From: an uncultured Bacteroidales bacterium
Lineage (GTDB): Bacteria; Bacteroidota; Bacteroidia; Bacteroidales; WCHB1-69
Assembly: GCA_946186495.1 (NCBI GenBank)
Contig: CAMHNQ010000022.1
Coordinates: forward strand, 1 to 44,853
Direction: 5' to 3'
Length of the DNA stretch: 44,853 nt
Made by a program: the position numbers and the translations under genes. Positions 32,050 through 44,550 of the stretch are shown here, piece after piece (positions within the stretch are counted from its first letter, which is position 1; every line of letters starts with the position of its first letter). The notes under the pieces were generated by a model. It searched no databases, was not told the origin of the DNA, and saw nothing but the letters and a program-made list of their open reading frames with translations.

Positions 32050-35000
32050 TTATTCGCAGTCTTTCACGCACCTTACGCTGAAAGCGCTCTGTCGGGACTC
32101 CATGTTGGGGAGAACCTTGCAGCAGAAGTACTGGAGGCTGAAGGCGTTTCCGTAGGTGTCGCCGTGGAACCATGCGTCGGCGTGCAGGGCCTCGAAGCGT
32201 CCGCTGGCGCCGTTGAAATAGCCGGCGGGCAGTGCGTTGAAGCCTGAGGCGTTGGTGCCGGTGTTGTCCACCCAGTCGCTGTCCGAGCTCAGGGCCTCTG
32301 TGGTGTTGGTCATCAGGACGTTGATTTCCCTGACGGTGGGCAGATGCCATCCTGTTGGGCAGATGCCCCTCACATAGCCGTTGACGCGCTGCGGGTCGTC
32401 GGTGCCGCCAGCCGCGTCATGCCACGTGTAGAGGTAGCCGTATTTCTGGACATTGGCCTCCCCGTCGGGGGAGGTCGCGGTGCTGTAGGCCATGGCGCCT
32501 GCCGTTCGCGTGCGCAGGTTCTCGGTCATCCAGCAGTAGCCGTCAATCTTGGCGACAGGGTAGGTGTTGCCGTCAAGGTCGGTGACGGAGGGCGGACACG
32601 GCAGGCCGGTGCATTCGCTGAACTGGTCGCGCTCCACGATGATGGCGCACTGCTCGTCGTCGCCGTAGGTGGACAACGTGTTCTTGATGAACAGCCCCTC
32701 GAAAGGCTGACCGGTGTTGATGTCGTCGTAATAGGTGACGGTGTAGTGCGGGACGGCTTCCTCCATGACGGAGTAGGTGATGTAGCCGCCGCGCGGGGTG
32801 GTGGCCGGAAGGTTCATGAAAGTGTATCTCCAGCCGCTGTCCGCCGTGATGGCGGTCGTGGCCACGGTGTCGGTTCCGTTGGCGATGAGGTGGACGGTGA
32901 TCTGTGCCGGACGGGTGGAGAGGGCGTTTCTGTAGTCGTCCCAGGCCTTTTCCACTGGGATGTTGACCCGCGCGATACGGCCGTTCCGGAAGATGGGGGC
33001 TCCGCCGTTGCTGTGGCGCTGCGCGTGTACCGTGGCCTCCAGCCGCAGGGTGTCTCCAGCCGGGGTGAGGTAGTAGTCGCTGTTCTCCCCTTCGCCGCCG
33101 GTGACGCGCAGGACGATCTTGTCGCCCTCCACCACCATGCGGACGCTGACCTTGCGGTAGTGTACCACGCCGTCGTAGAGCTCATCGACCATGGTTCCGT
33201 CTTCGCGCGTGTAAGTCCAGGTCCAGGTGGCCGTGCCGTCGTCGTTGAAGACTGCCCCTTCAGGGATGATTTCCCGCACTTCGTACTCGAAGTGGATTCC
33301 GGCACTCAGCTCCTCGTCGGTGAAACCGCTCGCACGCAGTGTCAGGTAGTCGAACGTGAGGCCGTCCGTGGGGTCTTCGTCGTCGTAGAAGCGTACGGCG
33401 TTACCCTCGTTGACGACAGTGACCACGCGGTCGGCTCCCGAGCCGACAGAATGCTTGGGCATCGGGGCACGGTAGGCATTGGCGCCCACGGGTTTCAGCT
33501 CGAAACGGTAGTCGCCGGTGTGCAGGGTGTCCCTCATGCCGACGATGGTGAGCTGCTTGTCGGCCACAATGCGGAAAACCGTGACGGAATCGTTGTAGCG
33601 GTTGGTGAAGAGCGGCACCTCCACAGCGTCGCCGCGCGTGTCCACGTTGTCCACGATGTGGAGGGCGTAATATTTGACGTCCGTGACCTGGAGGGCGTTG
33701 TTGTTGTCTTCCGCCACCGTGATGTCCACCACGTAGCGCTCGGGGGCGTAAGTGACGCCGGTGATACGTTCCAAGCCCGACTCGGTGGCGGTGAGTTCGC
33801 GGATGCGATAGGTGAAGGTCTTCACGCTGTCGCCGGCCATATCGTCCATGGTGAAGGTGATGGGCGCGAAGCCGCCCTGTCGCACGCTGTCGGAGATGAA
33901 CGTGCTGTCCATGGTGATGGTCAGCGGTGCGTAGACGATGCCGTTGAGGACCTTGCGGGCGGCAGGCATGGGCTGGGTCGAGCGCTCGGGGACGAGGGCC
34001 ATGACGAAAGTGTCCGTGGGAAGCCACGGGCGCCCGATCAGCTTCTTCTGAACGAGCGGCAGGTTGACAGTGGTGACCTCCTCCACGTGGCGGTTGGTGA
34101 TACGCACCACATAGTCGAAGTCGCTGTCATCGGACATGACAGCCCCCTGCGGGTAACTCATTTCGTAGCCCGCCGGGACGTCTAACTCTTTCACGGCGTA
34201 GCGGTAGTTCGTTCCGTTCGCGGCCTTGGGCTGCTTCGTCCACACGACAGTGTCCCGGTCGGTGGTGCCGAGGGTCAGCGGACTGCCGATGGGTGTCCAG
34301 TGGATGCTGCCGGCAGCCGAGGTCGTGGCCGGGTCGAACTGGACGTTGTTGTCCCCGGCGGCACGGTAGAGTTGCACGCTGACCTCGCGGCGCAAATGCT
34401 CCGTGTTGTCGTTGTCTTCCCAGGTCTTGATGGCGTAGAGGTCGATGGAGTCCGGGATGTGGCGGTTGTGGACCACCAGCTCGCAGGATGTGCCGCCGTA
34501 TGAGCAGTCGTCATGGACCCCGGTGTTGTCATATTTATATATGGGACTCTCGTACAGGGAGTAGATGATTTCCTCCCCGTAAGAGTATTTCGGCCATCGG
34601 CCTAACGTCTGCCGCCAGTTCTCGGCAGCGGTCACCGTCGCGTGGGCGATGTCCCTGTATTCGGGATATACCTCAATGAGGGTTACATGGACGGCACTGG
34701 GCCGCAGACCGTCGTTGTCGAGCATGTCGTTCCACACTTTCCTGACCGTGAAGTCGATGGAGTCCGGCACGTGCGTGTTGGTGATGACATACCCTTCGTC
34801 CATGGAGCCGGTGACGGTGGTCTCATAGTGGTCCACCGGATCTTCCATGACCGTGTAAGAGATGGGGGTGCCGTTGCGATAGACGGGCAGTCCCGTGAAC
34901 ACGTGGGAGAAGTCGTTCCATTCGTCCAAAGTGACAAACTCCTCGAAAGCGCCGTCCGCGACCAGCCATACCGTGACTTCGTAGGGACGGAGGCCGTCGA

Positions 35001-38000
35001 AGTTGTCGGTGTCGTCCCATACTTTGGTGACGGGGATGCTGGTGAGTTCCGGCACATGCTTGTTGGTCACCGTGTAGCCCGCGACGCTTTGCGTGTAGTG
35101 GTCCGGGGTCTGCGGTTCGGAAAGGGTGTAGCGGATGACGTTGCGGGCTTCGTCATAGACCGGCAAGTCTTTGAAGACAGAGTCCCAGCGGTCGCCCTCG
35201 CCGGTGATTACCATGTCGTAGGTCTGCGAGTAGGGCAGGGCCGTGGTGCCCGTGAGGCGCAGGGTGACGCTCTGCGGACGGTAGCCGTCTTGGTTCTGTA
35301 CGTCTTCCCAGATTTTGGCGACCGGAATATCCGTGTAGGCCTGGTCGATGGTGTTGATGAAATTGTGGAGTTCTTGGACAGTCGAATATCCCTCTACAGG
35401 TCGCTCGACAATGTTGTAGGCGAAGACGTGGCCGTCGGCGTGGACGATGGTGTCACCATCGGTGATGACATCAAAGAGAGGCAGGTTCAGGAAGAAGTAT
35501 GAGGTGTTGCCGTGGGAGAGGGTCACACTGTCGATGTCCTCGCCGTCACGCTGCAGCACGATGGTGATGTCGGGGTGCTGCGTGCCGGCGGAGTCCACCC
35601 AGGTCTTGCGGCCGGTGAGGCTTGTGTAGCTCTGCGCGATGGTGTTGGTGACGGTGTCGGAAGTGGCGTTCACCTCCTTGGTGTAGCCTCTCACCGGACG
35701 TTCGTCAATGGTGTAGGTGAACGGCCGTAGGTCATCGGTGCCGACCGTCACCTTGCCGTTCTTGTAAACGTCGTAGTAGGGCAGTCCGGTGAAAGTGTGC
35801 GTGAGCTGTCCGTGCTGCAGGACCACGCTGTCGTACTTCACCCCGTCGCGGAGCAGCAGGATGGTGATGTCGGGGTGCGTGGCATCGGCCGGACTAATCC
35901 AGCGCTTGTGGACGGTAATGCTGGTGTCTTTCTTCAAGAGATTGCTGTCCAAGGTGTTGTGTACAGTGACATGGTACATGTCAGTGCGGCTGATGTTGTT
36001 GGTGTAGTTTTCCACGGCGTTCTCCGTGATGGTGTAGGTGATGTATCGGATAGAGTGGTATTCATCGTCCACTCTCGCGCGCGGCAGCCCGGTGAAGGAG
36101 TGGGTCCACTGGTTGTCCTCGTTCAGCAGCGCGGAGTCGATGTCAACGCCGTCGGCCCAGAGCTTGACCATGACGGATTCTGGGCGCAGGGCGAGATTGT
36201 CGTTATAATCGACCCACTGCTTGCTGGCGGTGACGGTGGTGTCCTTGACGACACGGTTGAGGAACAGAGGCACGTTGTTCTGGTGGTGTATGCTGGCGAG
36301 ATAGCCTTGGCGGTCCAAGAAAACGGTATCACCGTTGGCCTTGAGGTAGAACTCGGAGTGGATGGGGTCCTCGTCGAAAGTCAGGTGGAGGGTGTCGTCC
36401 TCCCCGATGCCCGTCAGCCTGACGTTGAACTGGCGGAAATGGACGATGCCGTCGTAGTAGGTGGCCTTGCCGTCGCCTGCCATCTTGTAGAGGCCGTTGT
36501 CTAAGTTCACCGCGCCGGCGGGGATCACCTCCTCCATCCGGTATTCGAAGGAGACGCCTTCGAGTAGTACGGAGTCCGTGAAATGGTTGCGCAGGGCGGC
36601 ATGGTCGAAGAGGAGGCCGTCTTCGGCGCTCCGGAAGAACTCGACATCGTTGCCTGTGTTACGGGCGTAACGGTAGCGGCCGGCACCGGTGCCAAGGGTG
36701 TTCGACGGCATGGGTGCGATGGCAGCGTTCTTGCCCACGGGCGAGAGCTTGAATGTGAACTCGTTGTCGTGCAGGACCTCGTTGTCGGTGCTGTACAGAA
36801 ACTTCCTGGCTATGGGCTTGAAGAGGATGGTGTTCGGGTTGTAGGTGTTGACCACCCTCGGGGTGTCCACGAGGTGCGAGACGATCTCGTACCCCTCCTG
36901 AGTGTGGTAGGAATAGACCACCTGTGCCACCAAGGAGTCGTGGGCGCCCTCCATGACCGTGATGTCGACAATGAACGGACTCAGCGAGTAGGACACGTTC
37001 GGAAGCCGGTCCCCGTCGCGCATCTCCGCCGGCGAAAGCTCCCGGATGTGATAGGTGAAGGTCTGTCGGTCGCTGCCTTGCAGGTTGAGGTCCTCCATGC
37101 GGAACGTGATGGGAGCGAAAGTGCCCAACCTCGAGGAGTCCGACAGGGCAGGACTGTAGTTGCTGACGAGGATGTGGTAGGGCAGTTCGTCGTTGTCGTA
37201 ATAGCCCTCGTCTTCCGGCATTGGGTAGCTCCTTATGATGGGTTCCAACGCGAAGAAGAACTGGTCTTCGGGGAACCACTGGCGGCCCCGCAGGATCTTG
37301 ATGGCGTTGATGCTGACATTCACGGGTATCAAGTGCTCATTGGTGACGGTGTCCACATAGCCGTTGGCCTCGTTGAGCAGGCCGCCATGGGCATAGGATA
37401 CCCTGTATCCTTCTGGAACGGGGGTCTCTTTCACCGAGTATTCGATTAACTGGCCGCCGTTGTGGTATTTCGGAAGCCTTCTCCAAACCGCCGTCGCGTA
37501 GTCGGTCGTGGTGTAGATGGAGCGTGTGGAGATGACCTCCGTGCTGAGGTTGTTGCGGAGCTCGAAGGTTACGGTAGTGCGTATCAACTGGGCATTGTTG
37601 TTGTCTTTCCAGTGTTTATAGACGGTCAGCTCGACGGTCTCCGGCTCGTGTGTGTTGGTGACGGTGTAGCCCGAGACATTTTGGCTGTAGTGTTCCGGTG
37701 TCTCCGGTTCGGAGAGGGTGTAGCGGATGACGTTGCGGGCGTCGTCATAGACCGGCAGGTCCTTGAAGACAGAGTCCCACTGGTCGCCTACGCCGGTGAT
37801 TACCATCTCGTAGGTCCGAGAGTAGGGCAGGGAAGTGGTGCCGGTGAGGCGCAGGGTGACACTTTGCGGACGGTAGCCGTCCTGGTCGTGGGCGTCGTCC
37901 CAGACCTTGGTGACCGGAATGTCGATGTAGGCCTGGTCGATGGTGTTGGTGAAGTTGTAGCCGTTCTGCTCGGTGCTGTATCCTGCTACCGGCCGTTCAA

Positions 38001-41000
38001 GGACGGAATAGGCGAAAACATGACCGTCGCCGCTGACGATGGTGTCGCCGGTGGCGGTGAGGACGTCATAGACGGGCAGTTGGCGGAAGTGGAAAAGAAC
38101 GGTGCCGTGCGGCAGGGTCACGCTGTCGATGGCTTCGCCGTCGCGGATCAGCACGATGGAGATGTCAGGGTGCTGTGTGCCGGCGGAGTCCACCCAGCTC
38201 TTCCGGCCGGGAATGCTCGTGTACTCCTGCATGATGGTGTTGGTGATGGTGTCGAAGGTGGCGTTCACCGCCGTGGTGTAGCCGCTGACCGGCCGCTCGG
38301 CGGTGGTGTAGGCGAACGGCCGGAGGTTCTCCGTGCCGACCACCACCTTCCCGCTCTCGTCATAGACGTCGTAGTAGGGCAGTCCGGTAAAGGTGTGCGT
38401 GGTTTCGCCGTGGTGCAACACCACGCTGTCGTATTTCTCGCCGTCGCGGAGCAGCAGGACGGTGATGTCGGGATGCGTGGTGCCGGGCGGGCTGACCCAA
38501 CGCTTGTGTACCACGATGCTGGTGTCTTTCTTCAAGAGATTGCTGTCCAAGGTGTTGGTGACGGTGTAGTGGTATGGGGCGGACTCGTTGATGTCGGTGA
38601 CATAGTCGGTGACGGCGTTCTCGGTCACGGTATAGCGGATGGTGTCCGCGCCGAGTTGGCTGTTGACCTTGGCGAAGGGCAGTCCGGTGAAGGTGTGGGT
38701 CCAGCTGTTGTCTTCCCTCAGCAACACGGAGTCCTTGGCCACGCCATCGGCCCAGAGTTTGACCTTGACGGCGGTCGGGCGCAGGGCGAGGCCGTCGTTG
38801 TAGTCCTTCCACTCCTTGGTGACGGTGACGGCGGTGTCGGCGATGCGGAGATTGCGGAAGAGCGGTACCCTGCCGCGATGGCGCAGCAGGCCGGCTTCGG
38901 AGTCACGGTCCACATAGACCGGGCTCCCGTCCGCGCCGGGGTAGAATTCGGGGAAGAGATGGGCGTTGTTGGTGTCTAATACGATGATATGGCGACCGTC
39001 TGTGGTGTCCATGCGGACGACCAGCTCGCGGTAGTGCACCACGGCATCGTAGTAGGTGTTGATGCCCTCCCGCTTTAGGCTCTTGGTGCCGTCGTCGTGG
39101 TTGATGACGCCTCCGGGGATGACTTCCCGCAGCTGGTAGTGGAAACTGACCCCGTTGATGAGTTGGTTGTCGGTGAATCCGGAGCTGCGGAGGTTGTTGT
39201 GGTTGAAAACAATGGAACCGAAATTGACGTGATGCCCCACGTTCCGGACGGTGTCGGCGCGGTAGATCCCCTCGCCGGAGGTGTTGGACGGCATGGGCGC
39301 GACGGCCGCGTTGGCCCCAACGGGACGCAACTCGAACAGGAACTCGCCGTCTTGTATCGGAGGTGTGCTGACGTGCACGAGGCTCTTTTCCGCAATCGGG
39401 GAGTAGAGGAACTCGGACTCGCTGTAGCGGTTGACGAAGACCGGCGCCGTGACGAGGCTGTCGCGGTCGGGCTTGCCATAGATGCTGATGTCGGCGTGCA
39501 GGGAGTCGTTCGCACCCTGGCTGACGGTGATGTCGATGGTGAAGGTCGACGCATCATAGAAGATGCCGGGGATTCGTTTTTCCCGCCGCTCCTCTTCGGG
39601 ACTCTCTTCGTGGAGGTAGTAGGTGAAGGTCTTGGAGGTGGCGCCGCCGAGGTCATCCAGTGTGAAGGTGATGGGCGGGAAGGCGGTGCCCCGGGTGTCG
39701 GGGGCGACCGTGTCGCTGTTGTTGCGGATGACGATGTCCTTGACGATGAGGTCATCGGACAGGGAGGAGGCATCCTCCGGCATCGGGAAAGTCTCGTCCT
39801 CCGCTTCCAATTCGATGTAGAAGAGGTCTTCGTTGAACCAGTCGCGGCCCACGATCTGCTTCCGCACGTCCAAGGTGACGGTCACGGGGGAGTAGTGCTT
39901 GTTGGTGACGGTGTAGCCCGTCGCCGCGTCGCCAGCGTAGCTCACGGTGTAGTCTGCCGGGACCGAGACTTCCCGGACCGTGTAGACGATGTCGGTGCCG
40001 TTGCGCCGTTGCGGGAGATTCTCCCAGGTGTAGCTCCAGCTGTTGTCCCCGTTCAGGGTGATGGTGTCGCCGCGGGCCGCGCCGTCGGCATAGAGCAGCA
40101 CCTGCGCGGCGTCAGGGCGCAGGCCGTCACGGTTCTCCGCGTCGTCCCACACCTTGGAGACGGACACGCTGGTCTCGAAAGGCGTGTGGGTGTTGGTGAC
40201 GGAAAAGCCGCCAAGACCGTCAATGTCAATTACGTTGGACCGGTATTCGGGGATTTCATCTTCCACAACCGTGTAGATGATTTTATTGCCACTGGGATTG
40301 CGTGCGGGAACATTGTTCCAATTGCCAGACCAATTGTTGCCTTCGTTTAGCGTCAGCGAAGGAACAAGGTCTCCGTCCATGTCAACTGCTGGATTCCCGT
40401 CTGCGTGCAGGTGGACGGTGACGGATGCCGGGCGGATGCCGTCCCGGTTGTTGTCGTCAACCCAAGATTTCGTGACGTTCATGACATCCAGTGCGATCCG
40501 GATCCACTGCGCATAGAGGTCGTTTTGTCCAAACCCGACTGCGACAATTTCTCCTGGGTAGAATCTTTCGCCGCTTCCGTCTTCTTCCGTTGTCCAGTAC
40601 AGGAACTCCCAGCTCTTGTCATTCGGCGAAAAGGCGAGCTTTTCGTCTTTCTCGCTATGGATTGTGTGATCGTAGTTGATGATCAGATTATCAATTTTTA
40701 CATCTCTGTCTTCCGTTCCGTCCGGGTAGCGGCTGTGGTAGGTGACATCTGTTATTCGATTCCCCATCGTATATTCATACTGCGCGATGAGCGTGAGGAT
40801 GCTGTCTTCCGTTCCATCCGACAGGTCGGCCTCTTCACTGTAGTTGATGACGTCACCGGAGCCGTAATAGACCTTGCTGCCGTCTTCGTCTGTCTCTTTC
40901 GCCATCGTGCCGCCGATCGCCCAGCCGGTGAAGACCCATCCTTCTTCCGGTACCGCGATGTACTTCACGGGAGCTTTGGCGCTCGGCGCGTACTTCTGCG

Positions 41001-44000
41001 GATCCGTCACTTCCGTTCCGCCATTTATCGTCCCGTGATCTCCCGCGCGGTATACCACATTGAATCCGCCGACGGGCGCCCACTGCGCTTCGAGGTAGAG
41101 ATGCTGTGTCACCGGCGTATTGAAGCTGAAGGAATCGTACAGCGTTGTATCTGCTGCCTTTGCTCCGTCCGCCGTTCCCTCAAAGGCCTTCCAGCCTGTC
41201 AGCACAAAGCCTTCTCTGCTGGCGTAGGTACGAGTCTCCTCCGCTTCTGCCGGATTCTCCACGGCATCGCCGTACGTGATACCCTCTTGCGTTGTCTTAA
41301 GGGTTTCAGCCTCTCCGGCAGGATTGTACATCCAGTCAACGGTCACCGTATAGGTGTCGCTTTCCCATTCCTTATAGAAGACAAGGTTCCGTGCGGGCAT
41401 CGTTTCCGGGAAGGAGCCGTCCTCTTCCAGATCACCCTTCCAGCCGTCCTTTGCGCGATAGACCACGCCGTTTACATCCCTTATGGTTGTCAACTGCTCC
41501 TTTTTCAGTTCCTCACTATTCGCGATCCAGGTTGTAATGTCGTCAAGCTCCTGCCCGTAATAGACGTGAGTGCAGTCACCCGGTATTAGATCTTCCGCCC
41601 GGTCCTCGTCACGGATTTCCCGTCCGTTCACCCAGCCCGGTCTTTCGGTCTGGCGGAACGTAATGGTATAGGTGACCGGCATAAAGTGCAGGACGATGGG
41701 TACGTCACAAGGCGCACCTGCACTATTTCCGTTCACCCATTTGAACCTATATTCCGTATTATCCGCCAGCGGTCCGCTGCCATATCTGTAATCTGTCGAA
41801 GGCACCGGCGCATATTTTTCATAGCCCGTCACCGCCACCAATTTGTAGCTGTCCCCCCCTTTCCCGATTGTGAACGAATGCGGATGATCGAGGTTGTAGG
41901 TGATAGCCGTTTCTTCTGTTGTATAATCTTCAGCCGTCGGCACGTTATCCAGGATGTCCTGCCAGGTGAAGGCACTTGTGTAATAGCGTCTTACAATCGG
42001 ATACGATTTCTGCCCGCCCTTGCAAAAGACTCTGCAGGTGATCGTTCCGCCGTCACCGATATTACTGTTTGGCTTCACCGGATACGTCATATTGGTGCTG
42101 TTGAACACCGCCTGTCCGGTGCCAAACTCATCTTTATTAAAATACCACGGTGCAGTGCCCAGAAACGCATCAAACATGTCTCCCTGACTGTCGGAAAAGT
42201 TGTGCGTGCGCTTGCCCAGGTGCTGTCCGTATTTGATCGGCAGCGTCGGCAGCGTAACATCTCCGTAGCCGTCGGGCGCAAGCGTCTTACCGTTTGCGTT
42301 CAGCGTCTGGCTGCCATTAATATCTGTGATCATGTAGTTTATGCCATTATTGTAAAACGCGAACTTCAGATTGTAGGTATCGCGGCTGTAGTAGACGCGC
42401 ACCACCGTGGAGCCGTCGGGGTTGACGGTTGCGGTGTAACTGTTGTCCGTCACATCATCAACGTCGTATTCTGCCACCGCGCCCTTGCTGTCCGTGATCT
42501 CATACGTACGACGGTTGTCGGAAAGCTCTAATTCAACGCCGGACGGATTCTTTTCATAGTCATACGTCCTGTTCAGATGGAAGTAGCCGGGATCATCCTT
42601 TTTCTGGTATTTATTGCCGGGATACTTTGCAAGGATCTGATCCATCGGGATCCGGCCGTCCGCCTCTGCCGTAAAGCTATCGTCCACCGCATACCGGGTA
42701 TAGCCGGTATCATTTGAGTTTTCCAGATAGACCTCGACCGTGATCTGAACGTTCTGCGGGATCCACTTTGCGTAGAGGGTGAACTCCTCCGGATCTGTCG
42801 ATGTCAATTCCGTATCGAAATCATATTTGTCACCTTCCGAAAATGCTTCGTCAAGGTTTTCCTTGCTGCCATCATAAGCGGTATACCAGCCGTCGAATTT
42901 GTAGCCGTTGTAGACACTTCCTTCCTCGAAGATGGCGGGGCTTTCCACCTTTTCGCCGTCCAGTACCTTCTGGTCGGGAATGGTATAGTCCTCAAAGTTC
43001 TCGTTGACCTTATCGAAGTGCACCGTGTGCGCCGCCGCAAACGTCGGCACCAGCTCGATGTCTGCGCCGCTTACGCTGATCTTATTCTCTTCGGTCACCT
43101 GCGGGCCGTTTTCGTCAACGTTCTTCCAGCCGGTCATCTTCTGTCCGGCGGGCACGGCAAGACCATCTGCTGTCGCATTCTCTGGCGTGGGAATTTCCAC
43201 CTCCCCGTTCTCTGCCACTATTACATCATAGACGAGGCTTCCTTCCGCATCCCCATAGAGCGTGATCGTGTACTGCGTGTCAAATTTCGCCATAACTTTG
43301 ATGATCCTGTCCTCAGTTGCAGCTCCCGTAGCCGTTTCAGTGGCGGGGTCGATGGTGACCACGCCGCTTTCCACCTTTTCATCCGTCATGTTTCCGGCCT
43401 CATCCATTATGTACCATCCGGCAAACACATGTTTGGCATCGCCTGCAGGATTTACCGGTACCGTGAGAGTGTCGCCGTCACGAACAATCAGTTCATCGAC
43501 TTTAACCTCTTCCACGTAAAAAGTATAGAAGTGCCGCACATACTTCTCCACGTCCTCGTCGTTGTAGGTCTGTCCCACGATGCCATACACCGTGAAGTGG
43601 TTGGTGTTGAAGATGGAGGCTTGGGAGGCCGCGCTGGCGATGAGGGTGGCGTTGCCCTCGTCGTCGATGGTCACCGAGTGGTGGCTGTCGCCCGCGATCT
43701 CGCGCTTGGCGGTCAGCTGCACGAAGACCTCCCCTTGCGGCTGCACCTCCTCGCCCTCGTGCCAGAAGGTGATGTCGGCCGCCAATGCGTCGGTGGCCTC
43801 GCCGCCGCTGCCGTTCACCGCCGCCAAGGCGTAGTCCGAGGCCACCGGTTCCACGCGCATCTCCGTGCCGTAGGGGAACACCCCCGCGTCGGCCGCCGCG
43901 AAGACCTTCAGCTCGTCAGTCTCGCCCTCGAAACGTGCCTTCGGACAGTCTATAGCCTCCGCAGCCGCCATTTCGGGCTCGCCAACCGCTTCCGCCATCT

Positions 44001-44343
44001 CCGCGCCTTCGGCGGCAGGTTCATGGGTCTCCCCCTCGTTGCTGGCCAGCAGCCGCTCCTGGCTGCCGTTAAGGCTAAAGTTCACGGAGGGGGTCGGCTG
44101 GGCGGCTGTCTGCCGCATCACCGCCTCCAGGTATTGCTGGAAACGGATTGCCCCGTTCATGGCATAGCAACGGCTGTAGGTCGCGCGTGCCAGCTTTGCC
44201 TTCGGCGTTGAACCGCAGAACCAGCTGCACTCGATCGGCTGCTTTGCTAATTTGGGCAGTTTCAGCTTGATGCGTTCCTTCTGGAGCGGAAGTCCTGAGA
44301 AAAACAGCAATGTCATCAATACGATGGCGTAAATCTTCTTCAT
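32050..44343 (-). CDS. Giant surface protein: InlB, Cna_B and pilin-type domains plus FISUMP
   Basis: A 4097-residue uninterrupted protein. Approximate order: Sec signal peptide (1-20, no lipobox); a unique Cys-containing segment and an Ala/Glu-rich stretch; a domain ending [12 protein letters not shown] (130-260); InlB-type beta-repeats with W-G/A-W-containing units such as [20 protein letters not shown] (280-1285); two Cna_B domains; a pair of FctA/Spy0128-like pilin domains (1485-1832); five Cna_B; a second pilin pair (2340-2692); seven Cna_B; a third pilin pair (3420-3788); one Cna_B; and a C-terminal FISUMP domain (3898-4097, with [30 protein letters not shown]). Cna_B units show Lys in VTKxW, Glu in YTVxE and Asn in VTNT, the residues that form isopeptide bonds in this fold. 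It has no LPXTG and no T9SS tail. Probably a very long adhesive stalk on the cell surface; the ligand is unknown. Confidence 0.88.
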   Translation of the reverse strand: MKKIYAIVLMTLLFFSGLPLQKERIKLKLPKLAKQPIECSWFCGSTPKAKLARATYSRCYAMNGAIRFQQYLEAVMRQTAAQPTPSVNFSLNGSQERLLASNEGETHEPAAEGAEMAEAVGEPEMAAAEAIDCPKARFEGETDELKVFAAADAGVFPYGTEMRVEPVASDYALAAVNGSGGEATDALAADITFWHEGEEVQPQGEVFVQLTAKREIAGDSHHSVTIDDEGNATLIASAASQASIFNTNHFTVYGIVGQTYNDEDVEKYVRHFYTFYVEEVKVDELIVRDGDTLTVPVNPAGDAKHVFAGWYIMDEAGNMTDEKVESGVVTIDPATETATGAATEDRIIKVMAKFDTQYTITLYGDAEGSLVYDVIVAENGEVEIPTPENATADGLAVPAGQKMTGWKNVDENGPQVTEENKISVSGADIELVPTFAAAHTVHFDKVNENFEDYTIPDQKVLDGEKVESPAIFEEGSVYNGYKFDGWYTAYDGSKENLDEAFSEGDKYDFDTELTSTDPEEFTLYAKWIPQNVQITVEVYLENSNDTGYTRYAVDDSFTAEADGRIPMDQILAKYPGNKYQKKDDPGYFHLNRTYDYEKNPSGVELELSDNRRTYEITDSKGAVAEYDVDDVTDNSYTATVNPDGSTVVRVYYSRDTYNLKFAFYNNGINYMITDINGSQTLNANGKTLAPDGYGDVTLPTLPIKYGQHLGKRTHNFSDSQGDMFDAFLGTAPWYFNKDEFGTGQAVFNSTNMTYPVKPNSNIGDGGTITCRVFCKGGQKSYPIVRRYYTSAFTWQDILDNVPTAEDYTTEETAITYNLDHPHSFTIGKGGDSYKLVAVTGYEKYAPVPSTDYRYGSGPLADNTEYRFKWVNGNSAGAPCDVPIVLHFMPVTYTITFRQTERPGWVNGREIRDEDRAEDLIPGDCTHVYYGQELDDITTWIANSEELKKEQLTTIRDVNGVVYRAKDGWKGDLEEDGSFPETMPARNLVFYKEWESDTYTVTVDWMYNPAGEAETLKTTQEGITYGDAVENPAEAEETRTYASREGFVLTGWKAFEGTADGAKAADTTLYDSFSFNTPVTQHLYLEAQWAPVGGFNVVYRAGDHGTINGGTEVTDPQKYAPSAKAPVKYIAVPEEGWVFTGWAIGGTMAKETDEDGSKVYYGSGDVINYSEEADLSDGTEDSILTLIAQYEYTMGNRITDVTYHSRYPDGTEDRDVKIDNLIINYDHTIHSEKDEKLAFSPNDKSWEFLYWTTEEDGSGERFYPGEIVAVGFGQNDLYAQWIRIALDVMNVTKSWVDDNNRDGIRPASVTVHLHADGNPAVDMDGDLVPSLTLNEGNNWSGNWNNVPARNPSGNKIIYTVVEDEIPEYRSNVIDIDGLGGFSVTNTHTPFETSVSVSKVWDDAENRDGLRPDAAQVLLYADGAARGDTITLNGDNSWSYTWENLPQRRNGTDIVYTVREVSVPADYTVSYAGDAATGYTVTNKHYSPVTVTLDVRKQIVGRDWFNEDLFYIELEAEDETFPMPEDASSLSDDLIVKDIVIRNNSDTVAPDTRGTAFPPITFTLDDLGGATSKTFTYYLHEESPEEERREKRIPGIFYDASTFTIDITVSQGANDSLHADISIYGKPDRDSLVTAPVFVNRYSESEFLYSPIAEKSLVHVSTPPIQDGEFLFELRPVGANAAVAPMPSNTSGEGIYRADTVRNVGHHVNFGSIVFNHNNLRSSGFTDNQLINGVSFHYQLREVIPGGVINHDDGTKSLKREGINTYYDAVVHYRELVVRMDTTDGRHIIVLDTNNAHLFPEFYPGADGSPVYVDRDSEAGLLRHRGRVPLFRNLRIADTAVTVTKEWKDYNDGLALRPTAVKVKLWADGVAKDSVLLREDNSWTHTFTGLPFAKVNSQLGADTIRYTVTENAVTDYVTDINESAPYHYTVTNTLDSNLLKKDTSIVVHKRWVSPPGTTHPDITVLLLRDGEKYDSVVLHHGETTHTFTGLPYYDVYDESGKVVVGTENLRPFAYTTAERPVSGYTTAVNATFDTITNTIMQEYTSIPGRKSWVDSAGTQHPDISIVLIRDGEAIDSVTLPHGTVLFHFRQLPVYDVLTATGDTIVSGDGHVFAYSVLERPVAGYSTEQNGYNFTNTIDQAYIDIPVTKVWDDAHDQDGYRPQSVTLRLTGTTSLPYSRTYEMVITGVGDQWDSVFKDLPVYDDARNVIRYTLSEPETPEHYSQNVSGYTVTNTHEPETVELTVYKHWKDNNNAQLIRTTVTFELRNNLSTEVISTRSIYTTTDYATAVWRRLPKYHNGGQLIEYSVKETPVPEGYRVSYAHGGLLNEANGYVDTVTNEHLIPVNVSINAIKILRGRQWFPEDQFFFALEPIIRSYPMPEDEGYYDNDELPYHILVSNYSPALSDSSRLGTFAPITFRMEDLNLQGSDRQTFTYHIRELSPAEMRDGDRLPNVSYSLSPFIVDITVMEGAHDSLVAQVVYSYHTQEGYEIVSHLVDTPRVVNTYNPNTILFKPIARKFLYSTDNEVLHDNEFTFKLSPVGKNAAIAPMPSNTLGTGAGRYRYARNTGNDVEFFRSAEDGLLFDHAALRNHFTDSVLLEGVSFEYRMEEVIPAGAVNLDNGLYKMAGDGKATYYDGIVHFRQFNVRLTGIGEDDTLHLTFDEDPIHSEFYLKANGDTVFLDRQGYLASIHHQNNVPLFLNRVVKDTTVTASKQWVDYNDNLALRPESVMVKLWADGVDIDSALLNEDNQWTHSFTGLPRARVDDEYHSIRYITYTITENAVENYTNNISRTDMYHVTVHNTLDSNLLKKDTSITVHKRWISPADATHPDITILLLRDGVKYDSVVLQHGQLTHTFTGLPYYDVYKNGKVTVGTDDLRPFTYTIDERPVRGYTKEVNATSDTVTNTIAQSYTSLTGRKTWVDSAGTQHPDITIVLQRDGEDIDSVTLSHGNTSYFFLNLPLFDVITDGDTIVHADGHVFAYNIVERPVEGYSTVQELHNFINTIDQAYTDIPVAKIWEDVQNQDGYRPQSVTLRLTGTTALPYSQTYDMVITGEGDRWDSVFKDLPVYDEARNVIRYTLSEPQTPDHYTQSVAGYTVTNKHVPELTSIPVTKVWDDTDNFDGLRPYEVTVWLVADGAFEEFVTLDEWNDFSHVFTGLPVYRNGTPISYTVMEDPVDHYETTVTGSMDEGYVITNTHVPDSIDFTVRKVWNDMLDNDGLRPSAVHVTLIEVYPEYRDIAHATVTAAENWRQTLGRWPKYSYGEEIIYSLYESPIYKYDNTGVHDDCSYGGTSCELVVHNRHIPDSIDLYAIKTWEDNDNTEHLRREVSVQLYRAAGDNNVQFDPATTSAAGSIHWTPIGSPLTLGTTDRDTVVWTKQPKAANGTNYRYAVKELDVPAGYEMSYPQGAVMSDDSDFDYVVRITNRHVEEVTTVNLPLVQKKLIGRPWLPTDTFVMALVPERSTQPMPAARKVLNGIVYAPLTITMDSTFISDSVRQGGFAPITFTMDDMAGDSVKTFTYRIRELTATESGLERITGVTYAPERYVVDITVAEDNNNALQVTDVKYYALHIVDNVDTRGDAVEVPLFTNRYNDSVTVFRIVADKQLTIVGMRDTLHTGDYRFELKPVGANAYRAPMPKHSVGSGADRVVTVVNEGNAVRFYDDEDPTDGLTFDYLTLRASGFTDEELSAGIHFEYEVREIIPEGAVFNDDGTATWTWTYTREDGTMVDELYDGVVHYRKVSVRMVVEGDKIVLRVTGGEGENSDYYLTPAGDTLRLEATVHAQRHSNGGAPIFRNGRIARVNIPVEKAWDDYRNALSTRPAQITVHLIANGTDTVATTAITADSGWRYTFMNLPATTPRGGYITYSVMEEAVPHYTVTYYDDINTGQPFEGLFIKNTLSTYGDDEQCAIIVERDQFSECTGLPCPPSVTDLDGNTYPVAKIDGYCWMTENLRTRTAGAMAYSTATSPDGEANVQKYGYLYTWHDAAGGTDDPQRVNGYVRGICPTGWHLPTVREINVLMTNTTEALSSDSDWVDNTGTNASGFNALPAGYFNGASGRFEALHADAWFHGDTYGNAFSLQYFCCKVLPNMESRQSAFSVRCVKDCE
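34760..39890 (-). repeat. Internal tandem duplication in the giant gene, about 2.6 kb
   Basis: The block of one pilin pair followed by Cna_B domains occurs twice in tandem (about 37330-39890 and 34760-37325). A 42-base stretch is identical at 35918-35959 and 38516-38557, an offset of 2598 bases. Another pair (35131 and 37723) is offset by 2592 bases. The copies match domain by domain, for example KKDTSI and VIRYTLSEP segments. A third, more diverged pilin pair lies at 32980-34085. Confidence 0.85.
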
Positions 44344-44420
44344 TATGTGGATACTTATGTTTGCTATATGCTTGTAATCAAAAAGTTAAGTTGTTAAATA
44401 CATCCTAACTTAAAAAGATG

Positions 44421-44428
44421 CAAAAATA
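44421..44428 (-). promoter_or_regulatory. Candidate promoter of the giant gene (-7 element)
   Basis: Minus-strand TATTTTTG followed by C, with an A10 tract just upstream and a TTG at 44446-44448 at a 17-base spacing, slightly short. It lies 78 bases before the start codon. Confidence 0.55.
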
Positions 44429-44479
44429 TGATTTTTTTTTTAATACAACCCTGTTTTTCTCAAAAAAAAAACGACGTAT

Positions 44480-44499
44480 GGACGCGATGAATCGCGTCC
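44480..44499. repeat. Perfect short palindrome
   Basis: GGACGCGAT, two bases (GA), ATCGCGTCC. It shares the GACGCG core with the palindrome at 13463-13496. Confidence 0.92.
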
Positions 44500-44508
44500 G
44501 CCACAGCC

Positions 44509-44541
44509 TATAGATTGCTTATAGATTGCTTATAGATTGCT
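44509..44541. repeat. 11-base tandem repeat, three units
   Basis: Three perfect copies of TATAGATTGCT at 44509, 44520 and 44531. It lies upstream of the giant gene's promoter. Confidence 0.95.
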
Positions 44542-44550
44542 TACAGGCTT

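Noticed and set aside
32344-34185. 613-codon open frame on the plus strand inside the giant gene, and similar long ones at 37462-38979 and 39097-40350
   Set aside because: They mirror the high GC and repetitive codons of the minus-strand gene; their translations are low-complexity Val/Gly/Asp-rich and show no domain.
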